From DASZTV01 sp035550655 (GTDB lineage Bacteria; Actinomycetota; Actinomycetes; JAFAQI01), in assembly GCA_035550655.1 (NCBI GenBank), contig DASZOU010000004.1, positions 372,001 through 436,000 of the forward strand: a DNA stretch of 64,000 nucleotides, given 5' to 3'. The notes under the pieces are model-generated. The model made no database searches, was not told the DNA's origin, and saw nothing but the letters and a program-made list of their open reading frames with translations. The first letter of the stretch is position 1. The number at the start of each line of letters is the position of its first letter. Position numbers and translations under genes: made by a program. This document shows, piece by piece, positions 40,863-50,013 of the stretch.

Positions 40863-43800
40863 TCACCCAGAAGGTTGTGCCGCGGCTTCGCCACCGAGGA
40901 GTACGGCGAGCTCGTCGCGATCGAGGAGGCGCTTCGGCCGCTCCACGTGCATGTCGCGTACGTAGAGGAAGCCGGCGGTCACCGCGGAGGGATCGACCGC
41001 TGCCAGGTCCGCCCAGGCAAGGCGGTAGATGGACAGCTGCAGGGCGGCAGCCTCGAACTCCGCGCCTTTGGGCATCGCCCCGGTCTTGAAGTCGATGACG
41101 TCGTAGCCGCCGGCGTCGGCCGGGTAGACAGCATCGATCCGACCGCGCAGCAGCCGGCCCCCGACCACCATCTCGAACGGCGCCTCGACCTTGACGGGCT
41201 GGCGCTGAGCCCAACCGCTCGCGAGGAACCTCTCCTGCAGCTCGGCCAGCTCAGCGTCGCTCAGCGCGTCGTCGCCCGCTCCGGGCAGGTCGTCGGGGTC
41301 GAGCAGCGCTCCGCCGGAAGCCGCGTACAGGCCTTCCACCCACTGGTGGAACCGCGAGCCTCGCCGGGCTTGCAGCTGCGGACGGGTCGGCAGCGGACGC
41401 GCAAGTGCCGCCGCGAAAGCGTCTTCGTCACGAGCCAGGGCGACAACCTGGCTCGTGGTGAGCCGCGGCGGCACGGCCACGTCGATCGTCCGGGAGCGGC
41501 GCCGCCGCGCCTCGTCGATCAGCAGCGCGGTGTCGCGGCGCCAGTCGGCCGCTACCACCCCGTCGTCACCGGTGACCTCGACCATCGGTCGCAGCGCGCC
41601 GCGCGCGGCCTCGACGAGACTCGCGGCGGCTCGACGGCGCGCGGTCTCGGTCGGGTCGGGCAGGACCGGCCACGCAAGGTCGACGACACCTGCCTCGAGG
41701 ATCGGGTTGGGTGCATCCGCCTCCGGCATGTCACACCACTCGTCGGCGGTGATCGTCGGCGCGCCGATCGCGACGACCTCCGCCAAGAACAGAGAGGTCG
41801 CGCACGGGTCCTTGCGGGTCCCGATCCAGGTGTACGCGGACAGCCACAGCTGATGACGGGCGCGGGTGAACGCGACGTACGCGAGCCGCCGCTCCTCGTC
41901 GTCGGAGTCGGACTTGCACTCCTCCTTGAACGCCCTCTCGTCCGCCGTCGTCTCGTAGGCCCGCAGCACCGGCAGGTCCTCGCTGTCCCCGCGGCAGGCG
42001 AACGGCAGCACCGCCGCACCGGTGATCCAGCTCGACCTCGACTTGCCGCTCGGGAACACCTGCTCCACCAGACCGGGAACCGCGACGACGTCCCACTCCA
42101 GACCCTTCGCGGCGTGGATCGTCATGAGCTTCACGGTGTCGGTCTCCGACACCGGACCCACGTCGAGGCCGCGCTCGTTCTCTGCGGCCGCCTTCAGGTA
42201 CGCGAGGAAGGCCACGAGGTCGGCCTCACCGTCGATGCCGTTGAACTGCGCGGTGACGTCGAGGAACGAGTGGATGTTCGCCAGCCGCGCGGCAGCCAGC
42301 GCGGCGTCGCCGGCCTCGACCTCCACGTCGAGACCCGAAGCGGCGATCACCTCGGTGACCAGATCGACGAGCGGCTGGCCGACGAGGCGTCGCAGCCGGC
42401 GGATCTCCGCCACGAACCGGCCGATCCGCTCATAGGCCTCGGGCGAGTACGCCGCGGCCGGGCCTGGCGACTCGAGCGCCTCGAGCAGGGACGGCGCCTC
42501 GACCGGGTCGGCGGAGCTCGTCGCCTGAGCGAGGACCTCGTCAAGCCCCTGTCCGACCGCAGGCTCGTCGGCGACAGGCGCCTCGACCTGGTCCGCCACG
42601 ACGTCGGGCTCCGCACCAGGCGCCACGACGCGCAGCCGCGCGAGCTGACTGGCGCGCCGGCCGATGGCGGCCAGGTCCCGCACGCCGATGCGCCAGCGCG
42701 GGCCGGTGAGCAGCCGGACGGCCGACGCGTTGGCGGTTCCGTCCGCGAGCAACGTGAGCGTCGCGACGATGTCGCTGACCTCCGGCATCGCGAGCAGACC
42801 GCCGAGCCCGACGACCTCGACCGGGATGTCACGCAGCACCATCGCCTGGTGCAACCGGGGAAAGTCGGTACGGCGCCGGCCCAGTACCGCGATCTGGCCG
42901 GCGGGCACACCCTCCCCCATCGCGGCGGTGATGCGCTGCGCCAGCCAGTCCGCCTCGTCGTGCGCCGTCGGCAGCCGGGCGACCCGCACCTCCCCGGCGC
43001 CGTCGCGCCCGGCGCAGGGCCGGAGGTCGGGCAGCGCGAGGCGCGACCGCGCCTTGCGGACCAGGGAGGCGTGCAAAGGCTTCGCGACGACGTTCGCTGC
43101 CTCGAGGATGCGGCCATCGCAACGAAAGCTCGTCATCAACGGCATCGGTGCCGCAGGAGTCTCACGATCCTGGAAGTGCTCGGCGAAGCGCGAGAGGTTG
43201 GCTGCCGATGCACCGCGCCACCCGTAGATCGCCTGGTTCGGGTCGCCGACTGCGGTGATGGCGTGGCCCTCGCCGAACAAGGTGGAGAACAGGACCCGTT
43301 GCGCGACGCCGGTGTCCTGGTACTCGTCGAGCACGACGAGCTGATACCGATCACGCTCGATCGCTGCAACCTCGGGTGAGGCCTGGGCGATCGCGCACGC
43401 CAGCGCGACCTGGTCGCCGAAGTCGATGAGGTCGAGCCGCGCCTTCTCCTCGTTGTACGACGCGACCAACGTGAGGAGCTCGTCGCGCGCGTAGGTCTTC
43501 GCGACCATGTCCTTCGCCCACTTCAGCGGCTTCGGCAGCGTCTCGACCGCCGCGCGCACGGCGGCGTCATGCTCGCGGATCGCGTCGTGCGTGCACAGGT
43601 GATCCGAGATCTCTCCCGCGAGCGCGACCACCAGCTCCGCGACGTACGGCGTCGTCCAGTCCAGATGCGGGAACGGCCCCGGCGCGCGCGTCGCGACCCG
43701 CATCGCCAGCTGCCACTGCACGGCCTCGGTCAGCAGCGTCGCGCCCGGCTCCCGGCCGATCCGCAACGCGTGGTCACGCACGATCTGCGCGGCGAAGGAG

Positions 43801-44132
43801 TTGTACGTCGCGACCGTCGGCAGGTCTTCGTGATCCTCGTCGGCACTGCGGGGCGGCAGTGCCGCGAGGCAATGCCGGACCCGCTCAGCCAGCTCGGCTG
43901 CCGCCTTGTTGGTGAAGGTCACGCCGAGGATTCGGTCAGCGGCAACCCCGAAGTGGGCGACCGCGTGAACCACGCGCGCCGCCATGACCATCGTCTTGCC
44001 GGATCCGGCGCCGGCCACCACGAGCTGCGGTGCCAGCGGCGCGGTAATCACCGCCATCTGCTCGGCAGTGAAGTCCTTGCCGAGCAGCGGCCGCAGATAG
44101 TCGCCGTCTGCCGACGGCTCCGCCCGCCTCAC
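40863..44132 (-). CDS. adnB: AdnB-like helicase-nuclease subunit
   Basis: AdnAB is the actinomycete enzyme that resects double-strand breaks. This 1089-residue subunit has a UvrD motor: AGAGSGKT (40-47), DEYQDTGVAQR, GDPNQAIYGWRGA, TIHAAKGLEWDVV and YVAFTRARHQL. The C-terminal RecB-type nuclease domain has RGSRFHQWVEGL, GRIDAVYP and VIDFKTG (Asp1014, Lys1016) and QLSIYRLA. GTG 44132 overlaps the adnA stop by 4 bp (GTGA), so both subunits are made together. No Fe-S cysteine cluster is seen in this subunit. Confidence 0.9.
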   Translation of the reverse strand: MRRAEPSADGDYLRPLLGKDFTAEQMAVITAPLAPQLVVAGAGSGKTMVMAARVVHAVAHFGVAADRILGVTFTNKAAAELAERVRHCLAALPPRSADEDHEDLPTVATYNSFAAQIVRDHALRIGREPGATLLTEAVQWQLAMRVATRAPGPFPHLDWTTPYVAELVVALAGEISDHLCTHDAIREHDAAVRAAVETLPKPLKWAKDMVAKTYARDELLTLVASYNEEKARLDLIDFGDQVALACAIAQASPEVAAIERDRYQLVVLDEYQDTGVAQRVLFSTLFGEGHAITAVGDPNQAIYGWRGASAANLSRFAEHFQDRETPAAPMPLMTSFRCDGRILEAANVVAKPLHASLVRKARSRLALPDLRPCAGRDGAGEVRVARLPTAHDEADWLAQRITAAMGEGVPAGQIAVLGRRRTDFPRLHQAMVLRDIPVEVVGLGGLLAMPEVSDIVATLTLLADGTANASAVRLLTGPRWRIGVRDLAAIGRRASQLARLRVVAPGAEPDVVADQVEAPVADEPAVGQGLDEVLAQATSSADPVEAPSLLEALESPGPAAAYSPEAYERIGRFVAEIRRLRRLVGQPLVDLVTEVIAASGLDVEVEAGDAALAAARLANIHSFLDVTAQFNGIDGEADLVAFLAYLKAAAENERGLDVGPVSETDTVKLMTIHAAKGLEWDVVAVPGLVEQVFPSGKSRSSWITGAAVLPFACRGDSEDLPVLRAYETTADERAFKEECKSDSDDEERRLAYVAFTRARHQLWLSAYTWIGTRKDPCATSLFLAEVVAIGAPTITADEWCDMPEADAPNPILEAGVVDLAWPVLPDPTETARRRAAASLVEAARGALRPMVEVTGDDGVVAADWRRDTALLIDEARRRRSRTIDVAVPPRLTTSQVVALARDEDAFAAALARPLPTRPQLQARRGSRFHQWVEGLYAASGGALLDPDDLPGAGDDALSDAELAELQERFLASGWAQRQPVKVEAPFEMVVGGRLLRGRIDAVYPADAGGYDVIDFKTGAMPKGAEFEAAALQLSIYRLAWADLAAVDPSAVTAGFLYVRDMHVERPKRLLDRDELAVLLGGEAAAQPSG

Positions 44133-47100
44133 GGCATCACCTGCGCGCCCTCGTCGCTTGCCGGACACGACGTGCGGAACCGGCAGTACCCGCAGCCCTC
44201 GTTGGCCCGCGCCGGGAAGGTCTCGGTCCGGATGCCGCCGGCGATCGTGCCGACCAGGTCGTCGACCCACGCGTCGGCTGCTTCGAGGGGCGCCTGGCGC
44301 TGCACCCGCGCGCCGTTCTTACCGGGCTTGCGCAGCTGGACGAGCTCGGCGCCGCCCGGCGTCGTCGACCACTCCCTGAAGGCACCATGTCGGGTGACCA
44401 GCTGGTAGACGCCCAGCTGGGCGTCGGTCTTCACGCGCTCGTCGCTCGGCGGGTTGCGGCTCGTCTTCAGGTCGACGACCACGAGGCCGCCCTCGCTGTC
44501 CAGCTCGATCCGGTCGGCTCGGCCGCGCACGACGACGTCGTCGCCGACGGCCACCTCGAAGCTCACCTCGGCGCTGGCACACTCGCGGTCGTTCAGCGCA
44601 TGCCAGGCAAGGAACCGCTCAAGCGCCGCGCGCGCCTGGGCATGGTCGCGGACCGCCTGCCACCGCGCGTCGTACGGCAGCAGATGCCACACCTCGTCGA
44701 GCCGTTCGACGAGTGCGTCGATGTCGGCGGGGAGCTCGCCGACGACGACCGCCTCGGCGAGGGCGTGCACGATCGACCCGAAGCCCTGTGCGGTTGACGT
44801 CGACTCGGTGGCCTTCACCTCACGGTCGAGGAACCAGGCGCGCGGGCAGCGGTCGAAGGCGGCGACGGCAGATGCCGACAGCTCGATCGGCCGATCCGGA
44901 TCGCGCACCGCGGCAGCGCCCGGCGTCTCCGCGGGCAGTCCCCACCATCGCTGCGGTGAGGCGGTCGGGACCAGTGCGGTGCCGTCGTCGTCGACCGCGT
45001 CGGCGAGATCGGCGAGGCACTCCGCGGCGACCTGACGCAGGTCGTTGCTGACGTCCGGGTCCCGCAACGCCCGGCGCAGCCGGGCGACCAGCGACGCCGT
45101 CGAGAGGATGCCGGTTGTCGTCGTGACCGCCTCCGGCAGCTCGAGGCCGGTCTCGGTCAGCAGCCGGGAGGGACGCTCGGCGAGGTCGTCGTTGCCGCTC
45201 GTGGCGGTGAGAACCAGCCGGCGCCGTGCCCGGGTGACGGCGACGTAGAACAGTCGCCGCTCGTCGGTCAGCAACGCTCCCGCGTCCGGCCCGGCCCCGG
45301 GAGCGTCCAAGGCGAGGCCGTCGGCATCGAGCAAGCTTCCGCGCCGACGCAGATCGGGCCACACCCCCTCCTGCAGTCCCGCGACGACGACCAGATCCCA
45401 CTCGAGTCCTTTGGAGCGGTGCGCGGTCAGCAGCCTCACCGCACCGAGCGCACCCGCCTTCTCTTCGTACGGCGCAGCCGGGATCTCCTGCGAGGACACC
45501 TCATCGAGCAGCGCCCGGACGGTGGCGCGAGGCTGCTTGTCCTCGAGCCGACCGGCCAGCTCGAACAAGGCGAGGACCGCGTCGAGGTCACGGTCGGCCG
45601 CGCGCCCCTCCGCATCCGCCGACATCGCGGTCGCGCTGAGCCTGCGTGCCCAGTCCGACCCGTCCCACAACGCCCAGAGCACCTCAGCCGGACTGCCGCC
45701 GCGCCGCTGCACCTCGACCGCGGCGTCGAGCAGACGCGTCAGCCGCAGCACCGGGGCGGCGATCCAGTCCTCGATGAAGGCCAGCGCGGAAGGGTCGTCG
45801 AGCGCCTCCGCGATCAGCTTCGGCGACGGACCGGCCAGCCCGCCGTTGGCGAGCCGATCCAGCTCCCGCAGCCGCCGACCGAGTGCGCGTAGCTGCGAGG
45901 GGCTCGCGCCGGCGAGAGGTGAGGTCAGGAGCATGCGCGCGACGTCAGGTGTCATCGGCGCCGGAGGACGCAGCTCGCGACCCGCCGGGGCACGGTCCGC
46001 CCGGGTGCGGTCGTCGACGATCTCGAGCGCGCGAAGCAGCGGCGCGACCGCAGGGTCGCGCGACAGCGGAAGCTCGTCAGCGGCGACAGAGACCGGGATG
46101 CCGGCACCGACGAGCGCCCGCCGCACGGTCGCGATGCTGCGCACGCCGGAGCGGACCAGCACCGCCATCCGCGACCAGGCGATGCCGTCGACCAGGTGTG
46201 CTCGACGCAGCAGGTCGGCGATGCCGGTGACTTCACCGGCCGACGAGGCGTAGAGCCTGATCTCCGGCGAAGCACCCTCTGGGCCGGCGGCTTGCAGGTT
46301 GCGGTGGGCCTCGCGGCGCGAGGTCAGCCGGCCCAGCGGGAGCTTCGTGGCAACCGCTCGGGACAGCCCCACGAGCTCGGGCCCGGATCGGCGGCACACC
46401 TGCAGCTCGGTGACAGGCGCGGGCCTGCCGTCCGCGGTCGGAAAGCGATCGGGGAACTCGATGATCCCGGTGACATCTGCGCCGCGGAACCCGTAGATCG
46501 ACTGGTCCGGATCACCCACCGCGACGAGCAAGCGGCCGTCACCGGCGAGCAGCCGCAACAGCTGCTCCTGCGAGGGGTCGGTGTCCTGGTACTCGTCGAC
46601 GTAGACCGCCTGGTACTTCTGGCAGACCTCACGAGCCGGACCCTCCAGCAGGTCGACCGCGCGACCCACGAGGTCGGCGTAGTCGACCTCGTTGTGCACC
46701 GCGAGGACTTCGAGGTACTCAGCCATGAACTCGCCCGCGGCGATCCAGGACGGGCGGCCGTGTGCGAGGCCCCGCGCGCGCACCGTCTCTGCGTCGAGCC
46801 CGCGCTCGCGAGCTCTGTCGAGGACGTCGCACACCTCTCGCGCGAACCCTCTGAGCCGCAGAGCGGGCCGCAGCTCGCTCGGCCATACCGTCTTGCCCTC
46901 ACCGAGCGCATGGCCGGTGAGCAGCTCGCGGACTCGCAGCTCGCGTTCCGCCCCCGACAGCAGTCGCGGCATCTGATCACCGGACACCGCGGCATGGTCA
47001 CGGAGCTGCGAGTAGCAGAAAGAATGGAACGTCGACGCGGCCGGCTCGATGACGGTCCGCCCGAGCCGCGCCGCGATCCGGCTGCGCAGCTCGTCGGCGG

Positions 47101-47332
47101 CCTTGCGGCTGAAGGTGAGCACGAGGACCTCGTCCGGTGCGGCGCCGCGCCGCACTCGCTCGACGACTGACTCGACGAGGGTCGTGGTCTTGCCGGTGCC
47201 CGGGCCGGCGAGGACCAGCAACGGTCCGTGGTCATGGTCGACGACGGCCTGCTGCGTCGGGTCGAGCTCGGGAGCGGCAACCGGATCGACCGGCGGACGA
47301 ACCAGTCGATAGGTCACCGCCGATGAGCTCAC
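44129..47332 (-). CDS. adnA: AdnA-like helicase-nuclease subunit with Fe-S nuclease domain
   Basis: This 1067-residue partner of AdnB has Walker A AGPGTGKT (42-49), VDEYQDTDPSQEQ, GDPDQSIYGFRGA, HRSKGLEWDLVVV and FYVAVTRARRRL. Its C-terminal nuclease shows GRADRIELD, VVVDLKTSR and AQLGVYQLV. Four cysteines (Cys829 in DRCPRAW, then Cys1047, Cys1050, Cys1056 in CGYC-x5-C) form the iron-sulfur staple of AddB-type nucleases. GTG 47332 follows GGATG. Element B2 lies between this gene and the alkyltransferase-like gene upstream on the same strand. Confidence 0.9.
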   Translation of the reverse strand: MSSSAVTYRLVRPPVDPVAAPELDPTQQAVVDHDHGPLLVLAGPGTGKTTTLVESVVERVRRGAAPDEVLVLTFSRKAADELRSRIAARLGRTVIEPAASTFHSFCYSQLRDHAAVSGDQMPRLLSGAERELRVRELLTGHALGEGKTVWPSELRPALRLRGFAREVCDVLDRARERGLDAETVRARGLAHGRPSWIAAGEFMAEYLEVLAVHNEVDYADLVGRAVDLLEGPAREVCQKYQAVYVDEYQDTDPSQEQLLRLLAGDGRLLVAVGDPDQSIYGFRGADVTGIIEFPDRFPTADGRPAPVTELQVCRRSGPELVGLSRAVATKLPLGRLTSRREAHRNLQAAGPEGASPEIRLYASSAGEVTGIADLLRRAHLVDGIAWSRMAVLVRSGVRSIATVRRALVGAGIPVSVAADELPLSRDPAVAPLLRALEIVDDRTRADRAPAGRELRPPAPMTPDVARMLLTSPLAGASPSQLRALGRRLRELDRLANGGLAGPSPKLIAEALDDPSALAFIEDWIAAPVLRLTRLLDAAVEVQRRGGSPAEVLWALWDGSDWARRLSATAMSADAEGRAADRDLDAVLALFELAGRLEDKQPRATVRALLDEVSSQEIPAAPYEEKAGALGAVRLLTAHRSKGLEWDLVVVAGLQEGVWPDLRRRGSLLDADGLALDAPGAGPDAGALLTDERRLFYVAVTRARRRLVLTATSGNDDLAERPSRLLTETGLELPEAVTTTTGILSTASLVARLRRALRDPDVSNDLRQVAAECLADLADAVDDDGTALVPTASPQRWWGLPAETPGAAAVRDPDRPIELSASAVAAFDRCPRAWFLDREVKATESTSTAQGFGSIVHALAEAVVVGELPADIDALVERLDEVWHLLPYDARWQAVRDHAQARAALERFLAWHALNDRECASAEVSFEVAVGDDVVVRGRADRIELDSEGGLVVVDLKTSRNPPSDERVKTDAQLGVYQLVTRHGAFREWSTTPGGAELVQLRKPGKNGARVQRQAPLEAADAWVDDLVGTIAGGIRTETFPARANEGCGYCRFRTSCPASDEGAQVMP

Positions 47333-47382
47333 GACCGCATCCCAGCACGTCGGTACGACGAATCAGCCAGCCAGAAGCGCCG

Positions 47383-47453
47383 AAGCGATGCCACATTGCG
47401 CGACGGATCACCGCTCTGTTTCGCGAGATCACGCAGGCGATGCCACATCGCTT
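47383..47453. repeat. Palindromic element B, copy 2
   Basis: Arms 47383-47399 (AAGCGATGCCACATTGC) and 47437-47453 pair 14 of 17 positions: 8 bp, a 3-nt CCA/CCA mismatch, then 6 bp with one G-T. The centre is 37 nt. Each arm is also a near-palindrome (GCGATG-CCA-CATCGC), the same unit as in copy 1 at 35285-35355. It ends 7 nt from the stop of the ATL gene. Confidence 0.8.
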
Positions 47454-47459
47454 TGACTG

Positions 47460-47750
47460 TCAACGCCGGCCGTTCCAGCGCGCGCGGCGCAGGTCCACTC
47501 GCTCGCCGTCCATCGGCACGCCTTCGGCGCGCAACAGCGCGATCTGCCGGTCGCGCACCTCGGGCGCGCAGGTGCCGTCGGCGCGGACCACCCGGTACCA
47601 CGGCACCTCGCCGCCGTAGCGCCCCATGACGGTCCCGACCGTGCGCCCGGTGCCTTTGCCCATGTACTCCGCGACATCGCTGTAGGCCATGACCATGCCG
47701 GCCGGGATCGAGTCGACCGCGTCGAGCACCTCGCGGGCGTAGGGCGTCAC
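47460..47750 (-). CDS. Alkyltransferase-like (ATL) DNA-repair protein
   Basis: This 96-residue MGMT C-terminal-like domain has the helix-turn-helix IPAGMVMAYSDVAEYMG and Arg-finger region GRTVGTVMGRY. The acceptor motif PCHRV is changed to PWYRV (50-54), with Trp in place of the methyl-accepting Cys. It therefore cannot take alkyl groups but should bind O6-alkylguanine and flag it for nucleotide excision repair. From memory, the homologue in M. tuberculosis also lies beside adnA. GTG 47750. Confidence 0.9.
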   Translation of the reverse strand: MTPYAREVLDAVDSIPAGMVMAYSDVAEYMGKGTGRTVGTVMGRYGGEVPWYRVVRADGTCAPEVRDRQIALLRAEGVPMDGERVDLRRARWNGRR

Positions 47751-47807
47751 GTCGAGGACGGTACTGCTCGTGCGAACGTGAGATCAGCGGCGACTAACGT
47801 TCGCAGC

Positions 47808-48689
47808 ATGCGGATTCTTGTGGTCGGGGGGACCCGGCTGGTCGGGCGGCACATTGCGCAGACTGCGCTCGACCGAGGTCACGCCGTGACCCTGTTCAAC
47901 CGGGGCCGAACCGATCCGGGAGCGTTCCCTGACGCGACTCATCTCGTGGGCGATCGGAACAAGGACTTGTCGGCGCTGTCCGAAGGAACATGGGACGCGA
48001 CGATCGACGTGAGCGCCTACACGTCGAAGCAGGTGCACACGCTGCTCGAGGCCCTCGGTGACCGGGCGGGCCAGCTGACCTTCATCTCGACGATCAGCGT
48101 GTACGGCGCCAACGTCCCGAACCGCGGCTTCACGGAGTCGGCGCCATTGCTCGAGCCGGACTACGGCGACGTACCCGGTCTGGAGAACTACGGCGAGCTG
48201 AAGGTCGCGTGCGAGAAGACAGCGATGATGGAGTCCCCGCGCGCGGTGCTGATCATCCGCCCCGGCTACGTCATCGGCCCGTACGACGAGACCGGGCGCT
48301 TCAACCACTGGGTGAAGGCGGTGGCGGACGGGCGGCCGTTCACCGGCCCCGATCGCGAGCAGCCGTTGCAGGTCGTCGACGGACGTGACCTCGCTGCCTT
48401 CACCATCGACGCAGTGGAGCGAGGTCGGGCCGGCGAGTTCAACATCTGCGCGCCGCAGCAGCCACCGACCTTCGCGCAGGTGCTCGACACGATCGCGGCG
48501 GCGCTGGACGTGCCGCTGCCCGAGGTCACATGGACCACTTCCGACGACTCGCTGCCGTTGAGCGCGCCGCGGGAGTGGTGGCCGAAGATGCACGCCGACG
48601 TCTCGAAAGCGGTCAACGCCGGCTTCACGTGGCGTCCGCTGGCGCAGTCGGTGCGCGACATCGCCGACTACGCCGGCATCAAGACATGA
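47808..48689 (+). CDS. NAD-dependent epimerase/dehydratase family protein
   Basis: The atypical/extended SDR of 293 residues has the N-terminal Rossmann motif GGTRLVGRHIA (7-17) and ISVYGANV near 95. ENYGELKVACEK gives the catalytic YxxxK (Tyr and Lys in YGELK), except that this is one residue shorter than usual. IIRPGYVIGPYDETGRF follows. It likely oxidises or epimerises a sugar nucleotide or similar. ATG 47808. It stands alone, divergent from the ATL gene. Confidence 0.82.
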   Translation: MRILVVGGTRLVGRHIAQTALDRGHAVTLFNRGRTDPGAFPDATHLVGDRNKDLSALSEGTWDATIDVSAYTSKQVHTLLEALGDRAGQLTFISTISVYGANVPNRGFTESAPLLEPDYGDVPGLENYGELKVACEKTAMMESPRAVLIIRPGYVIGPYDETGRFNHWVKAVADGRPFTGPDREQPLQVVDGRDLAAFTIDAVERGRAGEFNICAPQQPPTFAQVLDTIAAALDVPLPEVTWTTSDDSLPLSAPREWWPKMHADVSKAVNAGFTWRPLAQSVRDIADYAGIKT

Positions 48690-48744
48690 GAGTGGACCGG
48701 CGCTCAGGCGTCGTCCGCCAGCGCCGCCCGTCGGCGGCTGAGCG

Positions 48745-49917
48745 TCAGTAGAGCGGGGCGTCGCCGAGGACCTGGGTCTGCCACGCGGTGATGCCGCCCT
48801 GCACGTGCTTGGCGTCGCTGAAGCCGGCGTTCTTGAGCAGTGCGAGACCTTCCGCCGACCGGACCCCGGTCTTGCAGTAGAGAACGACCGGCTTGTCCTG
48901 CGGCAGCTCCGAGAGTCGGGACGCCAGCTCGCGGGGCGGGATCAGCACCGACCCATCGATGCGCACGATCTCGTACTCCGCCGGCTCGCGGATGTCGACG
49001 AGGTACATGTCGTCGCCGCGCTCCCGCATCGCATTGAGCTCGCCCGCCGTGATCGTCGAGCCGATCGCAGCTTCACTCGCCTCATCCGAGACCACGCCAC
49101 AGAACGCCTCGTAGTCGATCAGCTCGGTGATCGTCGGGTTCTTGCCGCAGATCGCGCACTCGGGGTCCTTGCGCACCTTCACCGAGCGGTAGGTCATCTC
49201 GAGCGCGTCGTAGATCATCAGCCTGCCGACGATCGGCTCGCCGATGCCGGTGATGACCTTGATCGCCTCGTTGACCTGGATCGAGCCGATGGACGCGCAC
49301 AGCACGCCGAGCACGCCGCCCTCCGCGCATGACGGCACCATTCCGGGCGGCGGCGGCTCCGGGTAGAGGCAGCGGTAGCAAGGGCCGTGCTCGGACCAGA
49401 ACACCGAGGCCTGACCGTCGAAGCGGTAGATCGAGCCCCAGACGTACGGCTTGTTGAGCAGCACGCAGGCGTCGTTGACGAGATAGCGGGTCGCGAAGTT
49501 GTCGGTGCCGTCGACGATGAGGTCGTACTGGCTGAAGATCTCCATGACGTTGGAGGAGTCCAGCCGGTCGGTGTGCAGGTTGACCGCCACCAGCGGGTTG
49601 ATCTCGGCAACCGAGGCCTTCGCGCTCTCCGCCTTGGACCGGCCGACGTCGCTCTGGCCGTGGATGACCTGGCGCTGCAAGTTCGACTCGTCGACGACGT
49701 CGAAGTCGATGATGCCCAGCGTCCCGACACCCGCGGCCGCGAGGTACATCAGGGCGGGCGAGCCCAGACCGCCGGCGCCCACGCAGAGCACTTTGGCGTT
49801 CTTCAGCCGCTTCTGCCCGTCCATCGCGACGTCAGGAATGATCAGGTGTCGCGAGTAGCGCCGGATCTCGTTCGGCGTCAGCTCAGGCGCAGGCGCAACG
49901 AGCGGGGGAAGCGGCAC
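48745..49917 (-). CDS. moeZ: Adenylyltransferase/sulfurtransferase MoeZ (MoeB-rhodanese fusion)
   Basis: MoeZ activates sulfur-carrier proteins (MoaD, CysO-type) by adenylation and gives them sulfur. The 390-residue protein has GAGGLGSPALMYLAAAGVG (about 46-65) and the adenylation Arg and Asp set (DSSNVMEIF, DGTDNFATRYL). Zinc pairs CYRCLYPEPPP and CAICG follow. The C-terminal rhodanese domain has the persulfide cysteine in YCKTGVRS (Cys348). GTG 49917 follows GAGGTGAG. It supports molybdopterin and possibly thiamine or cysteine synthesis. Confidence 0.94.
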   Translation of the reverse strand: MPLPPLVAPAPELTPNEIRRYSRHLIIPDVAMDGQKRLKNAKVLCVGAGGLGSPALMYLAAAGVGTLGIIDFDVVDESNLQRQVIHGQSDVGRSKAESAKASVAEINPLVAVNLHTDRLDSSNVMEIFSQYDLIVDGTDNFATRYLVNDACVLLNKPYVWGSIYRFDGQASVFWSEHGPCYRCLYPEPPPPGMVPSCAEGGVLGVLCASIGSIQVNEAIKVITGIGEPIVGRLMIYDALEMTYRSVKVRKDPECAICGKNPTITELIDYEAFCGVVSDEASEAAIGSTITAGELNAMRERGDDMYLVDIREPAEYEIVRIDGSVLIPPRELASRLSELPQDKPVVLYCKTGVRSAEGLALLKNAGFSDAKHVQGGITAWQTQVLGDAPLY

Positions 49918-50013
49918 AACTCACCTCGGAGACTCGAAAAAACAGACCATCAATCGTTGCACAGCAAATAACTGCGCGGGCGGGGGAAATCTTCCCGCCC
50001 CGGTGTCAGACGA

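Noticed and set aside
40875..43379. An 834-codon open frame opposite adnB
   Set aside because: It is antisense to a well-supported helicase-nuclease and shows only low-complexity Arg/Ala/Gly/Val composition.
28969..47453. CRISPR array from the repeated palindromes
   Set aside because: Copies are single, kilobases apart, of different sequence, and there are no cas genes.
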